From NCBI RefSeq assembly GCF_017848315.1, contig NZ_JAFKEC010000004.1, positions 1 to 64,000 of the forward strand: 64,000 nt of DNA, given 5' to 3'. This document shows, piece after piece, positions 38,042 to 46,953 of this stretch. The notes beneath the pieces were generated by a model. That model had not been told where the DNA came from. It did no database searches and saw only the letters and a program-made list of their open reading frames with translations. The translations under genes and the position numbers were made by a program. The stretch is from Pseudomonas palmensis. Its GTDB lineage: Bacteria; Pseudomonadota; Gammaproteobacteria; Pseudomonadales; Pseudomonadaceae. The first letter of the stretch is position 1. Every line of letters starts with the position of its first letter.

Positions 38042-40567
38042 ATGAATTCATTACCGATCGATGCCGTGCTGCCGGCCTTGCGCACCGCTTTACAGCAGCG
38101 CCACGAAGCCGTGCTCGAGGCACCGCCGGGCGCCGGCAAGACCACCCGCGTGCCACTGGCCCTGCTCGATGAGCCGTGGCTGGCCGGCCAGCGCATCCTG
38201 ATGCTCGAACCGCGCCGGCTGGCTGCCCGCGCGGCAGCCGAACGGCTGGCCAGCGAACTGGGCGAGGCGGTGGGCGAAACCGTCGGTTACCGCATTCGCC
38301 TGGACAGCAAGGTCGGCCCGCGTACCCGCATCGAAGTGGTCACCGAAGGCATCCTCACCCGGCGCCTGCAGGACGACCCGGCGCTGGACGGGGTGGGCCT
38401 GTTGATCTTCGACGAATTTCACGAGCGCAGCCTGGATGCCGACCTGGCCCTGGCCCTGAGCCTCAACGGCCGCGAGCTGCTGCGTGATGAGCCGCCGCTG
38501 AAGATCCTGCTGATGTCCGCCACGCTGGAAGGGCAGCGCCTGTCCGCGTTGCTCGACGACGCCCCGGTAATCAGCAGCGAGGGGCGCATGTACCCGGTGC
38601 AGATGCGCTGGGGGCGGCCGTTCCAGCCCGGCGAGTTCGTCGAGCCGCGGGTGGTCGACACGGTGTTGCAGGCGCTGGCCGACGAGCCGGGCAGCCTGCT
38701 GGTGTTCCTGCCTGGCCAGGCCGAGATCCGCCGTGTGCACCAGGCCTTGCAGGAGGCCCTGGGTGAGCGACGCGAGATCCTGCTGTGCCCGCTGCACGGT
38801 GAACTCGATCTCGCGGCCCAGCGCGCCGCCATCGAGGCGCCGGCCGCGGGCCTGCGCAAGGTGGTGCTGGCGACCAACATCGCCGAAACCAGCCTGACCA
38901 TCGACGGCGTGCGGGTGGTGATCGACGCCGGGCTGGCGCGGGTGCCGCGTTTTGACCCCGGCAGCGGCATGACCCGCCTCGATACCCAGCGCATCTCGCG
39001 CGCCAGCGCCACCCAGCGGGCCGGGCGCGCCGGACGCCTGGAACCGGGCGTGTGCTATCGGCTGTGGTCCGAGGCCCAGCATGACCAACTGGCTGCCTAC
39101 GGCAGCGCCGAGATCCTGCAGGCCGACCTTGCCGGGCTGGCCCTGCAATTGACCCGCTGGGGCGTGGCCCCGGCGCAGCTGTGCTGGCTCGACCTGCCAC
39201 CGGCGGCGGCCTATGCCCAGGCCCAGGACCTGCTGGTGCGCCTGGGGGCGCTCAGGCCGGGGCAGTTGCTGGCGCTGACCGAGCATGGTCAGGCCATGGC
39301 CGAGTTGCCGGCACATCCGCGCATCGCACACCTGCTTTTGCGCGGCCAGGACCTTGGCCTGGCACAGATGGCCTGCGATGTGGCGGCACTGCTGGGCGAG
39401 CGCGACATTCTGCGCGGGGCGGGTGCCGACCTGCACAGCCGACTGGCCCTGCTCAGTGGCGAAACCCGTGCAGCCCGAGGAGGGCAGGGCGGGGTGCAGC
39501 GGGCGCGACAACTGTCCCGTCAGTACCGCAGCTACCTGCGCGGCAAGGCCGGCGCGGCCGTGGCCGACCCCGAACATTCCCGCTGGCTCGGTGCCCTGCT
39601 GGCGCTGGCCTATCCCGACCGGGTCGCTCAGCAGCGCCGTGCCGGCGGCGCCGAGTACCGGTTGGCCAACGGGCGTGCGGCGCTGTTCGGTGAGGCCGAC
39701 GCGCTGATGAAGCAACCCTGGCTGGTGATCGCCGACCTCGGCAGCCGCCAGGGGCAGCGCGAAGAGCGCATCTACCTGGCGGCCGAATTCGACCCGGCGC
39801 TGTTCGACGACGTGCTCGCCGAGCAGGTGCGCCACGTGGATCAACTGGACTGGGACGAGCGTGAGAACGTGCTGCGTGCCGAGCGCCAGCGCAAGGTCGG
39901 CGAACTGGTGCTCAGCCGCGAGCCGCTGACCGGGCTGGGCGAGGATGCGCGTGCGCGGGCGCTGCTTGACCTGGTGCGGCGCAAGGGCCTGGAGCTGCTG
40001 CCCTGGACCCCGGAACTGCGCCAGTGGCAGGCGCGGGTGGCGCTGTTGCGCGGGCTGGATGTTGCGGCGGCAGGCCAGAGCGAATGGCCGGACCTGAGCG
40101 ACGCGGCCTTGCTGGCCAGCCTTGAGCACTGGCTGCAACCCTACCTGGGCAAGGTCACCCGGCTCAGTCATTTTGCCCAGCTCGACCTGTCGTCCATCCT
40201 GCGCAACCTGCTGCCCTGGCCGCTGCCGCAGCGCCTGGACGAATGGGCTCCGGTGCACATCGGCGTGCCCTCGGGTTCCAACATCCGCCTGGACTACAGC
40301 GAGACGCCGCCGATTCTGGCGGTGCGCTTGCAGGAACTGTTCGGCCTGGCCGAAACCCCGCGCATCGCCCAGGGCCGCCAGCAGGTGTTGCTGCACCTGC
40401 TGTCACCGGCACGGCGCCCGGTGCAGGTGACCCAGGACCTGGCCAATTTCTGGCGCAGCACCTACGCCGAAGTGAAGAAGGACCTCAAGGGCCGCTACCC
40501 CAAGCACTACTGGCCGGACGACCCGCTGGTGGCCGAAGCCACCGCGCGGGCCAAACCGCGCAAGTAG
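38042..40567 (+). CDS. hrpB: ATP-dependent helicase HrpB
   Basis: DEAH/RHA-family RNA helicase of 841 residues (E. coli 809). Walker A GAGKT is at 30-34, with DEFH at 124-127 as motif II, SATLEG as motif III, and the C-terminal helicase motifs TNIAETSLTIDGVR and QRAGRAGRLEPG present. The C-terminal HrpB-specific domain ends with WPDDPLVAEATARAKPRK. Its cellular role is not settled; in some species it processes mRNA or affects outer-membrane protein genes. It has an own promoter region shared with the divergent lipoprotein. Confidence 0.95.
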   Translation: MNSLPIDAVLPALRTALQQRHEAVLEAPPGAGKTTRVPLALLDEPWLAGQRILMLEPRRLAARAAAERLASELGEAVGETVGYRIRLDSKVGPRTRIEVVTEGILTRRLQDDPALDGVGLLIFDEFHERSLDADLALALSLNGRELLRDEPPLKILLMSATLEGQRLSALLDDAPVISSEGRMYPVQMRWGRPFQPGEFVEPRVVDTVLQALADEPGSLLVFLPGQAEIRRVHQALQEALGERREILLCPLHGELDLAAQRAAIEAPAAGLRKVVLATNIAETSLTIDGVRVVIDAGLARVPRFDPGSGMTRLDTQRISRASATQRAGRAGRLEPGVCYRLWSEAQHDQLAAYGSAEILQADLAGLALQLTRWGVAPAQLCWLDLPPAAAYAQAQDLLVRLGALRPGQLLALTEHGQAMAELPAHPRIAHLLLRGQDLGLAQMACDVAALLGERDILRGAGADLHSRLALLSGETRAARGGQGGVQRARQLSRQYRSYLRGKAGAAVADPEHSRWLGALLALAYPDRVAQQRRAGGAEYRLANGRAALFGEADALMKQPWLVIADLGSRQGQREERIYLAAEFDPALFDDVLAEQVRHVDQLDWDERENVLRAERQRKVGELVLSREPLTGLGEDARARALLDLVRRKGLELLPWTPELRQWQARVALLRGLDVAAAGQSEWPDLSDAALLASLEHWLQPYLGKVTRLSHFAQLDLSSILRNLLPWPLPQRLDEWAPVHIGVPSGSNIRLDYSETPPILAVRLQELFGLAETPRIAQGRQQVLLHLLSPARRPVQVTQDLANFWRSTYAEVKKDLKGRYPKHYWPDDPLVAEATARAKPRK

Positions 40568-40570
40568 CCG

Positions 40571-41650
40571 CTAGGGCGGCGTCGGCAACAGCAGGCGCGC
40601 GCTCAGCGGCAGGTGATCGGAAATCTGCAGGGTGTCCTGCTGCAGCACCCGGGCGCTCAGGCGCTGCAGCTTGGGGCTGTGGAACAGGTAGTCCAGGGTG
40701 CGGTCCGGGCCGTTCAGGCGCGGGTCGTTGGGGTAGTGGGTCAGCCAGGCGCTGCGCTCGGCGCCACCGGCTTCGGCGTTGCTGGGGATCATCGGATACT
40801 TGTCCCACAGCAAGTGCAGGTCGCTGTCGGCGCCATAGTGCTGGCGCTGCTCGGGGGTGAGCCGGCGGTACTGGCCCAGCGGCAGCAGGTTGAAGTCGCC
40901 ACCGATCAGCCACGGCGTGCCCTGGCTTTCCAGCTTGTCGAGCAGCGCGCCGAGCTGGCGCACCTGCTGGCGCTGGATATCGCTGCCGGGAACGAAGGGC
41001 GCCAGGTGGGTGTTGAGCACCGCCAACGAGCCGCCATCACGCAGCGGCAGGTAGCTGGCCAGCACCGCGTGTTGCGGCTGCAGCAGGCGGCTCAGGGCGT
41101 TGTCGGGGGCCGATGGCAGGGCCAGGCGTTCGGCCTGCTGGATGGGGTAGCGGCTCAGGGTCGCCAGGCCGCGGCCGACGCTGCCGAACACATGCCGGTC
41201 GGGCACGAAGTCCGCCTTCCAGTCGTAGGCCTGCACCGCACAGGGGTAGAGGTCGGCCAGACGCTCGCGCAGCAGGGCCAGCTGGTCCTGGTAGGCGCTG
41301 GCCTTGGCGTTGGTGTCCAGTTCCTGCAACAGCACGATGTCGGGGTTGTCGGCGCGGATCACCCGCGCCACCTCGTCGAGGTTGAACGCCAGGTCCTGTT
41401 CGGTAGGGCGGGTGTCACTGCCCCGGCCTTCGTCATACCAGAACACGTAGCCCTTGCCGGCCAGGTACTGGATGTTCCAGCTCATGACCTTGAGCATCTG
41501 GCCCGGCACCAGCGGCGTGGCCGTGCCACGGCAGGCCACCGGCAGGGCCTCGCGCGGCTCGGGTTGCCAGCTCAGGTGACTGGCCAGCAGCCACAGCAGG
41601 GCAAGTATCAGCAGCAGGGTCAGCAGGGCATTGCGCAGTAGTCGGATCAT
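40571..41650 (-). CDS. membrane-anchored endonuclease/exonuclease/phosphatase family protein
   Basis: EEP-fold hydrolase of 359 residues (start MIRLLRNALL). One N-terminal membrane anchor (residues 8-28, LLTLLLILALLWLLASHLS in part) precedes the catalytic domain: MSWNIQYL, LLQELDTN, LAVLNTHLAPF, GGDFNLLP, and RTLDYLFHSP and SDHLPLSARL at the end. These match the Asn, Glu, Asp-His catalytic set of the family. Substrate unknown; periplasmic nuclease or sphingomyelinase-like phosphodiesterase are both possible. It is 64 bases from the yciC-like gene and convergent with hrpB. Confidence 0.87.
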   Translation of the reverse strand: MIRLLRNALLTLLLILALLWLLASHLSWQPEPREALPVACRGTATPLVPGQMLKVMSWNIQYLAGKGYVFWYDEGRGSDTRPTEQDLAFNLDEVARVIRADNPDIVLLQELDTNAKASAYQDQLALLRERLADLYPCAVQAYDWKADFVPDRHVFGSVGRGLATLSRYPIQQAERLALPSAPDNALSRLLQPQHAVLASYLPLRDGGSLAVLNTHLAPFVPGSDIQRQQVRQLGALLDKLESQGTPWLIGGDFNLLPLGQYRRLTPEQRQHYGADSDLHLLWDKYPMIPSNAEAGGAERSAWLTHYPNDPRLNGPDRTLDYLFHSPKLQRLSARVLQQDTLQISDHLPLSARLLLPTPP

Positions 41651-41713
41651 CGGCTCGGCTTGGCGTCGCAGGTGAACCCGCAGCATACCCGAGCCGTTCG
41701 TCGCCTGCTTGGT

Positions 41714-42388
41714 TCAGCTCGGGTCGCGGGCCAGCGGCGGCTCGGTGACCAGCATGAACATGCGAAAGCTCACCAGGGTGCTGAACAGGGTGAGGAAGCC
41801 GTTGAAGCTGCCCACCAGCAGTTCCAGCCACAGCTCGGGCTCTTCGCCGATCAGGCTGCGGGTCAGCGCATCGATCAGCCATAACGGGATCATGGCCACG
41901 ATCATGCACACCAGGATCTGCCAGAAGTGGCCCTTGCACAGCTCGAAGCTCTGACGCATGGCCGGCAGCGGTTGCAGGCCGCGCAGCACCAGCAGGTACT
42001 CGGCGAACACCAGGTTGACCATCACCCAGATGCCCGGAAGGATGAACAGCGCGCAGCCGGCCACGATCAGCAGCAGGCAGACGATCATCAGCAGCGCGAA
42101 CGAGGGCCACAGGCGCAGCGACATGGCCAGCAGGTCGCGCTTGCGCGGCTCTTCACCTTGGCTGCGGGCGTCCAGGTAGAGGATCAGTGCGCCGCTGTAG
42201 AGCGGGTAGAACACCAGGCCCAGCAGCATGCCGTAGGCCAGGGTACGGGTCTGGCTGCCGAACTGTGCATAGATCGCCTGGGCCAGCAGCGTTTCGATGA
42301 CGATCAGCGGCAGGCACAGCTTGGCGATGCTCAGCAGGTGGCGGCGGAAGAAATACAAGGAGTCTTGCAGAACGCTAAGCGGATTCAT
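41714..42388 (-). CDS. yciC: YciC family inner-membrane protein
   Basis: A 224-residue multi-pass protein of the YciC family (UPF0259). About six membrane segments: IAKLCLPLIVIETLLAQAIY, GLVFYPLYSGALILYLD, FALLMIVCLLLIVAGCALFIL and IPLWLIDAL are clear. The sequence FILPGIWVMVNLVFAEYLLVL (quoted in part as LPGIWVMVNLVFAE) is the family's most conserved stretch. Function is unknown, with links to envelope homeostasis. It precedes the EEP hydrolase on the same strand. Confidence 0.85.
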   Translation of the reverse strand: MNPLSVLQDSLYFFRRHLLSIAKLCLPLIVIETLLAQAIYAQFGSQTRTLAYGMLLGLVFYPLYSGALILYLDARSQGEEPRKRDLLAMSLRLWPSFALLMIVCLLLIVAGCALFILPGIWVMVNLVFAEYLLVLRGLQPLPAMRQSFELCKGHFWQILVCMIVAMIPLWLIDALTRSLIGEEPELWLELLVGSFNGFLTLFSTLVSFRMFMLVTEPPLARDPS

Positions 42389-42540
42389 CAGTCGATATCG
42401 CAGTGACAGAGCAGGCCGCTACTTTAGCCCAGCGGTCGAACCTGAACAAAGTTTCATGCCGCGGGCCGATTGAATCGCCCATGCTGGAACCCCATCTAGT
42501 GCTCACCTGTAATCCCCCGGCTATCCAGTGAGGTCGCCCC

Positions 42541-43296
42541 ATGAACCACGAAGAACAAACCTTGATCGACGGCCTGTTCGGCCGCCTCAAGCAAGCCGAG
42601 AGCGAAGGCGCACCGCGTGATGCCCAGGCCCAGGCGCGCATTGCCGAGCACCTGCAGCAACAGCCGTCGGCCCCTTACTACATGGCCCAGGCGATTCTGG
42701 TGCAGGAGGCCGCGCTCAAGCGCCTCGATGAACAGAACAGGCAATTGCAGGCCGATCTGAACCAGGCCCGCGCACAGGTGGCGGCCACTGCGCCGAGCAG
42801 CGGCGGCTTCCTGTCGAGCATCTTCGGCGGGGGGGCACGGCAACCCGAGCCGCAGCCGCAGCGCGCGGCCCAGCCGGCCCCGGCACCTGCCACCAGTGGT
42901 GGTGGCTGGCGTGAACCGGCCAGCGGCTTTGGCGGGCCCGGCGTGGCCCCCCAGCAGCAGGGTTCCAACGCCGCGCCCCAGGCCGCACCGGCCCGCGGCG
43001 GCGCCAGCAGCTTTCTGGGCGGTGCACTGCAGACCGCCGCCGGCGTGGCAGGTGGGGTGATGCTGGCGCAGGGCATCAGCAGCCTGTTCGGCCATCATTC
43101 GTCGCAGCCCCAGGAAGTCACCGAGATCATCAACGAAGCGCCGGCACCAGCCAGCGACAGCGGCTGGGGCGGTAACGACGAGCAGCGCCTGACCGCCGAC
43201 AACGGTGGCTACGGCAATGATCAGGGCGGCTTCATGGACACCGACTACGGTGACGATGGCGGCGGCTTTTTTTCGGACGACGATTCCTTCGTCTGA
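42541..43296 (+). CDS. DUF2076 family protein
   Basis: A 251-residue protein starting MNHEEQTLIDGLFGRLKQAE, the standard DUF2076 opening. The N-terminal third is helical (EEAALKRLDEQNRQLQADLNQARAQ is a coiled coil, quoted in part). It is followed by a Gly/Ala/Pro-rich linker and a short hydrophobic segment (GGVMLAQGISSLFG). The acidic Gly/Asp-rich tail ends DDGGGFFSDDDSFV. Function unknown. It has an ATG start directly after GAGGTCGCCCC. Confidence 0.85.
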   Translation: MNHEEQTLIDGLFGRLKQAESEGAPRDAQAQARIAEHLQQQPSAPYYMAQAILVQEAALKRLDEQNRQLQADLNQARAQVAATAPSSGGFLSSIFGGGARQPEPQPQRAAQPAPAPATSGGGWREPASGFGGPGVAPQQQGSNAAPQAAPARGGASSFLGGALQTAAGVAGGVMLAQGISSLFGHHSSQPQEVTEIINEAPAPASDSGWGGNDEQRLTADNGGYGNDQGGFMDTDYGDDGGGFFSDDDSFV

Positions 43297-43392
43297 GCCG
43301 CGCACATACCCGTACTGCCGTCAGGCTGGCATACTGGGCGCCGAAACGGCCCCGGTATGCGGGGCCGGCCCCTGGCGTGACGAGGAAGTGCG

Positions 43393-43872
43393 GTGAAGAA
43401 GATTGCGGTGTTCGCCGATGTCCAGAACCTCTACTACACCGTGCGCCAGGCCTATGGTTGTCATTTCAACTACGCCGCCTTCTGGGCGCACGTCAGCCAG
43501 GACGGCGAGATCGTCGAGGCGGTGGCCTATGCCATCGACCGCGGCGACAGCAAGCAGCAGCAGTTTCAGCAGATCCTGCGCAACCTCGGTTTCACGGTCA
43601 AACTCAAACCCTATATCCAGCGCAGCGACGGCTCGGCCAAGGGCGACTGGGACGTGGGCATCACCCTGGACGTGATCGACGCCGCCTCGCGGGTCGACGA
43701 AGTGGTGCTGGCCTCCGGCGATGGCGATTTCGACCTGCTGCTGGAACGGGTGATCAACCGTCATGGCGCCGAAGCGGTGGCCTATGGCGTACCGGGGCTC
43801 ACCGCCAACTCGCTGATTCGCGCCGCCACCCGCTATGTGCCCATCGAAGGCGCACTCCTGCTCAAGCACTGA
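43393..43872 (+). CDS. NYN-domain (LabA/DUF88-like) putative ribonuclease
   Basis: 159 residues, almost entirely one NYN domain of the PIN-like fold. Predicted metal-binding acids are Asp9 (FADVQNL), Asp85 and Asp87 (KGDWDVGI) and Asp110/Asp112 (ASGDGDFDLLL). The GTG start follows GAGGAAG. NYN proteins are metal-dependent RNases in known cases. It is followed 18 bases later by a DnaQ-like exonuclease gene on the same strand, a possible nuclease pair. Target unknown. Confidence 0.88.
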   Translation: MKKIAVFADVQNLYYTVRQAYGCHFNYAAFWAHVSQDGEIVEAVAYAIDRGDSKQQQFQQILRNLGFTVKLKPYIQRSDGSAKGDWDVGITLDVIDAASRVDEVVLASGDGDFDLLLERVINRHGAEAVAYGVPGLTANSLIRAATRYVPIEGALLLKH

Positions 43873-43890
43873 GAGCTACCCGAGGTTTTT

Positions 43891-44496
43891 GTGGAACGTA
43901 TTGCGGTCATCGACTTTGAAACCACCGGCATCTCGCCGGGTGCCTACTGCCGCGCCACGGAAGTGGCGGTGGTGATGCTCGAACGCGGGCGCATCGTCGA
44001 TCGCTACCAGAGCCTGATGAATGCCGGCGTGCCGGTACCGGCCTTTGTCGCCGGGTTGACCGGCATCACTACCGCCATGCTGCGCAGTGCGCCGGCCAAT
44101 GCGCAGGTGATGAACGAGGTGGCCGAGTTCGTCGGCAGCACGCCCTTGCTGGCGCACAACGCCTCGTTCGACCAGAAGTTCTGGGACTACGAACTGAGCC
44201 TGATCGGACGCTCGCGGGTGCAGTCGTTCGCCTGTTCGATGCTGCTCTCGCGGCGCCTGCTGCCGGCTGCGCCGAACCACAAGCTCGGCACCCTGACGCG
44301 CTGGGCCGGGCTGCCCGACACCGGCACCGCTCACCGGGCCATGGCCGATGCCGAGATGGCCGCCAACCTGGCCCAGCACCTGGCCGGCGAACTGCGCCAG
44401 CGCCACGGTATCAGCGAGGTAACGCACCCGCTGTTCTGCAGCCTGCAGAAGGTTCCGGCAGCCAAGGTTGCCGAAACCCTCAAGCGCTACCGCTAG
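43891..44496 (+). CDS. DnaQ-like 3'-5' exonuclease (DEDDh)
   Basis: A 201-residue stand-alone exonuclease domain. The DEDDh residues are Asp8 and Glu10 (IDFETTG), Asp94 (HNASFDQKFW), His148 and Asp153 (AHRAMADAEMA). No polymerase or GIY-YIG domain is attached. The GTG start follows CGAGG. It resembles the proofreading-type exonucleases annotated next to NYN genes in pseudomonads. Substrate (DNA or RNA) cannot be told. The stop overlaps the convergent Lrp-type gene by 4 bases. Confidence 0.9.
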   Translation: MERIAVIDFETTGISPGAYCRATEVAVVMLERGRIVDRYQSLMNAGVPVPAFVAGLTGITTAMLRSAPANAQVMNEVAEFVGSTPLLAHNASFDQKFWDYELSLIGRSRVQSFACSMLLSRRLLPAAPNHKLGTLTRWAGLPDTGTAHRAMADAEMAANLAQHLAGELRQRHGISEVTHPLFCSLQKVPAAKVAETLKRYR

Positions 44497-44951
44497 GCTT
44501 TCTTGCCGTTGCTGTCGAGCTGGCCGAGCGGCACCCGTCGCTCTACCGCGCTGGACAGGATGATCGAGGTCTTGCTGAACCCGAACTGCGCCACGTGGTT
44601 GATCAGCTCTTCGAGTTCCGGCATCGAGCCGACCGCCGCCTGCATGATCACGCACGGATCACCGGTGACCCGGTGGCACTCGGTGATCTGCGGGATACGC
44701 GCCAGGTCCTCATAGGTCTGCTGGTTGCCGTGGCTGGCCAGGCGCAGCTCGATCACGCACTGGATCGGCAAGCCGATCCGGCTCATGTCGACCTTGGCCT
44801 GGTAGCCGGTGATGACCCCGCTGGCCTCGAGCTTGGCCACTCGCTCGGCCACTGCCGGGGCCGACAGGTTGACCTTGCGCGCCAGTTCGGCGAAGGAGGC
44901 GCGGCCGTTGTCGAGCAAGGCGGCGAGGAGCATGCGATCGTACTTGTCCAT
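44493..44951 (-). CDS. Lrp/AsnC family transcriptional regulator
   Basis: 152 residues. HTH domain in the first 60 residues (MDKYDRMLLAALLDNGRASF, AVAERVAKLEASGVI) and a RAM ligand domain after it (IQCVIELRLASHG to GFSKTSIILSSAVE). It is divergent from an EamA-family exporter 152 bases away. This arrangement usually means the regulator controls the exporter, here perhaps an amino acid efflux pump. A GTAA-N7-TTAC dyad in the gap fits an Lrp site. Confidence 0.93.
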   Translation of the reverse strand: MDKYDRMLLAALLDNGRASFAELARKVNLSAPAVAERVAKLEASGVITGYQAKVDMSRIGLPIQCVIELRLASHGNQQTYEDLARIPQITECHRVTGDPCVIMQAAVGSMPELEELINHVAQFGFSKTSIILSSAVERRVPLGQLDSNGKKA

Positions 44952-45038
44952 GGGGCGTGGGTACCAGGTGTTGAAACGATGGCGAAACGGGCAAACATCC
45001 GTTTTTTCGAAAGTCTGGTGGCCGTATAAACAGGGTTT

Positions 45039-45053
45039 GTAACTTAAAATTAC
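45039..45053. promoter_or_regulatory. candidate Lrp-type dyad between divergent regulator and exporter
   Basis: GTAACTTAAAATTAC is a 15-base AT-rich dyad (GTAA-N7-TTAC). It lies 51-65 bases before the exporter start and 88 bases before the regulator start, where an Lrp-family regulator would be expected to bind. Confidence 0.35.
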
Positions 45054-45103
45054 CCGTTTGGCTTTCTAAACTACAGCTCCAAAACCCTGATTTCGAGCCT
45101 CCC

Positions 45104-46036
45104 ATGCCTGCCTCCCGTCGCTTTCCGCTGGTGCTGATCGGTGCCTTCCTGGCCTTGTACCTGGTGTGGGGGTCGACCTATCTGGTGATCCGCATCGGTA
45201 TCGAGTCGTGGCCACCGCTGCTGATGGCCGGGGTGCGCTTTCTGATTGCCGGCAGCCTGCTGTATGGCTTTCTGCGCTGGCGCGGGGTGCCGGCGCCCAG
45301 CTGGGCGCAATGGAAGGCCGCCGGGGCCATCGGCATATTGCTGCTCAGTTGCGGCAACGGCGGCGTGACCCTGGCCGAACATGCGGGCGTGGCGTCCGGG
45401 GTCGCAGCCCTGGCGGTGGCGACCGTGCCGCTGTTCACCCTGGTGTTCGGGCGATTTTTCGGGCACCGCAACACGCGTCTGGAATGGGCCGGTATCGGCC
45501 TTGGCCTGGCCGGCATCGGCCTGCTCAACCTGGGCTCCAACCTGCAGGCCAGCCCGCTGGGCGCGGCGCTGATCCTGTTTGCTGCAGCGTCCTGGGCCTT
45601 CGGTTCGGTGTGGAGCAAGAGCCTGCCGCTGCCGGCCGGGCCGATGGCCAGTGCCGCCGAAATGCTGGTGGGCAGCGCGGCGCTGCTGCTGGGCAGCGCG
45701 CTCAGCGGTGAACGCATGACCCAGATGCCGACCGCTGCCGGCTGGGGGGCGTTGCTCTACCTGGTGTTCTTCGGTTCGATCCTGGCCTTCAGTGCCTACA
45801 TGTACCTGCTCAAGCATGTGCGCCCGGCGGCGGCCACCAGCTATGCCTACGTCAACCCGGCGGTGGCGGTGCTGCTGGGCATCCTGTTCGCTGGCGAGCA
45901 GATCGGCGTGGAGGAGTGCGTGGCGATGGCGGTGATCATCGGCGCGGTGGTGTTGATCGGCGTTCCGCAATGGCGCAAGGTGCCGGCCAGCGTAGCCACC
46001 CCGGCTGACGCCTTGAGGGGTGAGTTGTCCAAGTGA
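45104..46036 (+). CDS. yedA: EamA/DMT-family transporter (YedA-like)
   Basis: 310 residues with ten membrane segments in two EamA repeats. The first repeat begins LYLVWGSTYLVIRIGIESWPP (quoted in part: LVWGSTYL), and the second follows AAASWAFGSVWSKSLPL near residue 165. SYAYVNPAVAVLLGILFAGE is the typical second-repeat end. YedA-type members export small metabolites or amino acids. It is divergent from an Lrp-type regulator, which supports an amino-acid export role. The last base pair of its stop overlaps the next gene's start (GTGA). Confidence 0.9.
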   Translation: MPASRRFPLVLIGAFLALYLVWGSTYLVIRIGIESWPPLLMAGVRFLIAGSLLYGFLRWRGVPAPSWAQWKAAGAIGILLLSCGNGGVTLAEHAGVASGVAALAVATVPLFTLVFGRFFGHRNTRLEWAGIGLGLAGIGLLNLGSNLQASPLGAALILFAAASWAFGSVWSKSLPLPAGPMASAAEMLVGSAALLLGSALSGERMTQMPTAAGWGALLYLVFFGSILAFSAYMYLLKHVRPAAATSYAYVNPAVAVLLGILFAGEQIGVEECVAMAVIIGAVVLIGVPQWRKVPASVATPADALRGELSK

Positions 46037-46887
46037 AGCGTCGTATTGCCATGGCAGGCTTGTTGGTTGGGATGCTGTCCGGTTGTGATGAACAGGAAGT
46101 CGGCCTGGAGTTTCAGGTATCGGTTATCGACAATTACGCCCACGGCCATGCAGACCGGTATTACGCCGAAGCGGTCCGTAACCTGCTGGCCGAACAGCAG
46201 ATCGACCTGGCCCGAGTGGAAATGTGGGCCGATGACGAGACTCCTTGGGTGGTGAACCTGCGCATGCCAGGCGACGTATTGACCCCGGCGCGGCGTGAGA
46301 CTCTGCAGGCAACGGTCGACGCCGTGCTGGCTGCGCGCCAGGCAGTCACCGGCAACGTCACCCTGACCCTGGCGGATCAACCTGACCAGCCGATCGCGTT
46401 GCGGTTGGCCTTCCCCAACGATGTCGCGATCAAGAGCCATCCTACGCTCAGCGAAGCGATGCGCTCGCTGATCGAGAACACGGCGCGTGGCGAGGTCGAT
46501 TGCCGGGTCCCGGTGAGGCTCAGGGCCAACCTGCCCTTCGAGGTGCTCGACTACAGTCAGGGCGTGATGACGCTGCGCACCCCGGACCAGAAGCTCAGGC
46601 GCACGCCGGTTCGCCTGGAATTCGCTGATGGCGGGTTGCGTAGTCAGGTAGCGCGCGGCCAGGTAGCCGTCAGCTTCAGCCGCGAGAAGGACCGCGACCA
46701 CATGATCTTCGAACTGGGGTCGCTGGGCATGCACAGCTGGACGCCGATGTCGGCGCGCGATTCGAGCCTGAACGAGATCTACGGCCTGTGCCGTTCGCGC
46801 GCCAGCCAGCTGGGCAGGCCGCTGTCGCTGTTTGTCGGCAATGGCCTGGATCGCCTGACGTACGTGTACCTGCCGCCTGTGGATTGA
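46033..46887 (+). CDS. hypothetical lipoprotein, unknown family
   Basis: 284 residues, GTG start overlapping the yedA-like stop, so coupled to it. N-terminus MKRRIAMAGLLVGMLSGC is a lipoprotein signal with lipobox LSGC (Cys18). The rest is soluble with no repeats. Its C-terminal half has FELGSLGMHSWTPMSARDSS and IYGLCRSRASQL. No family I can name. The clean frame, the coupling and normal codon use support a real gene. Confidence 0.8.
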   Translation: MKRRIAMAGLLVGMLSGCDEQEVGLEFQVSVIDNYAHGHADRYYAEAVRNLLAEQQIDLARVEMWADDETPWVVNLRMPGDVLTPARRETLQATVDAVLAARQAVTGNVTLTLADQPDQPIALRLAFPNDVAIKSHPTLSEAMRSLIENTARGEVDCRVPVRLRANLPFEVLDYSQGVMTLRTPDQKLRRTPVRLEFADGGLRSQVARGQVAVSFSREKDRDHMIFELGSLGMHSWTPMSARDSSLNEIYGLCRSRASQLGRPLSLFVGNGLDRLTYVYLPPVD

Positions 46888-46953
46888 AGCTCGGTGAACC
46901 CGCGCGAACAGGGTAAACTTGCGCCATTGCTGAATTCCCCAGACGGTATTGCC

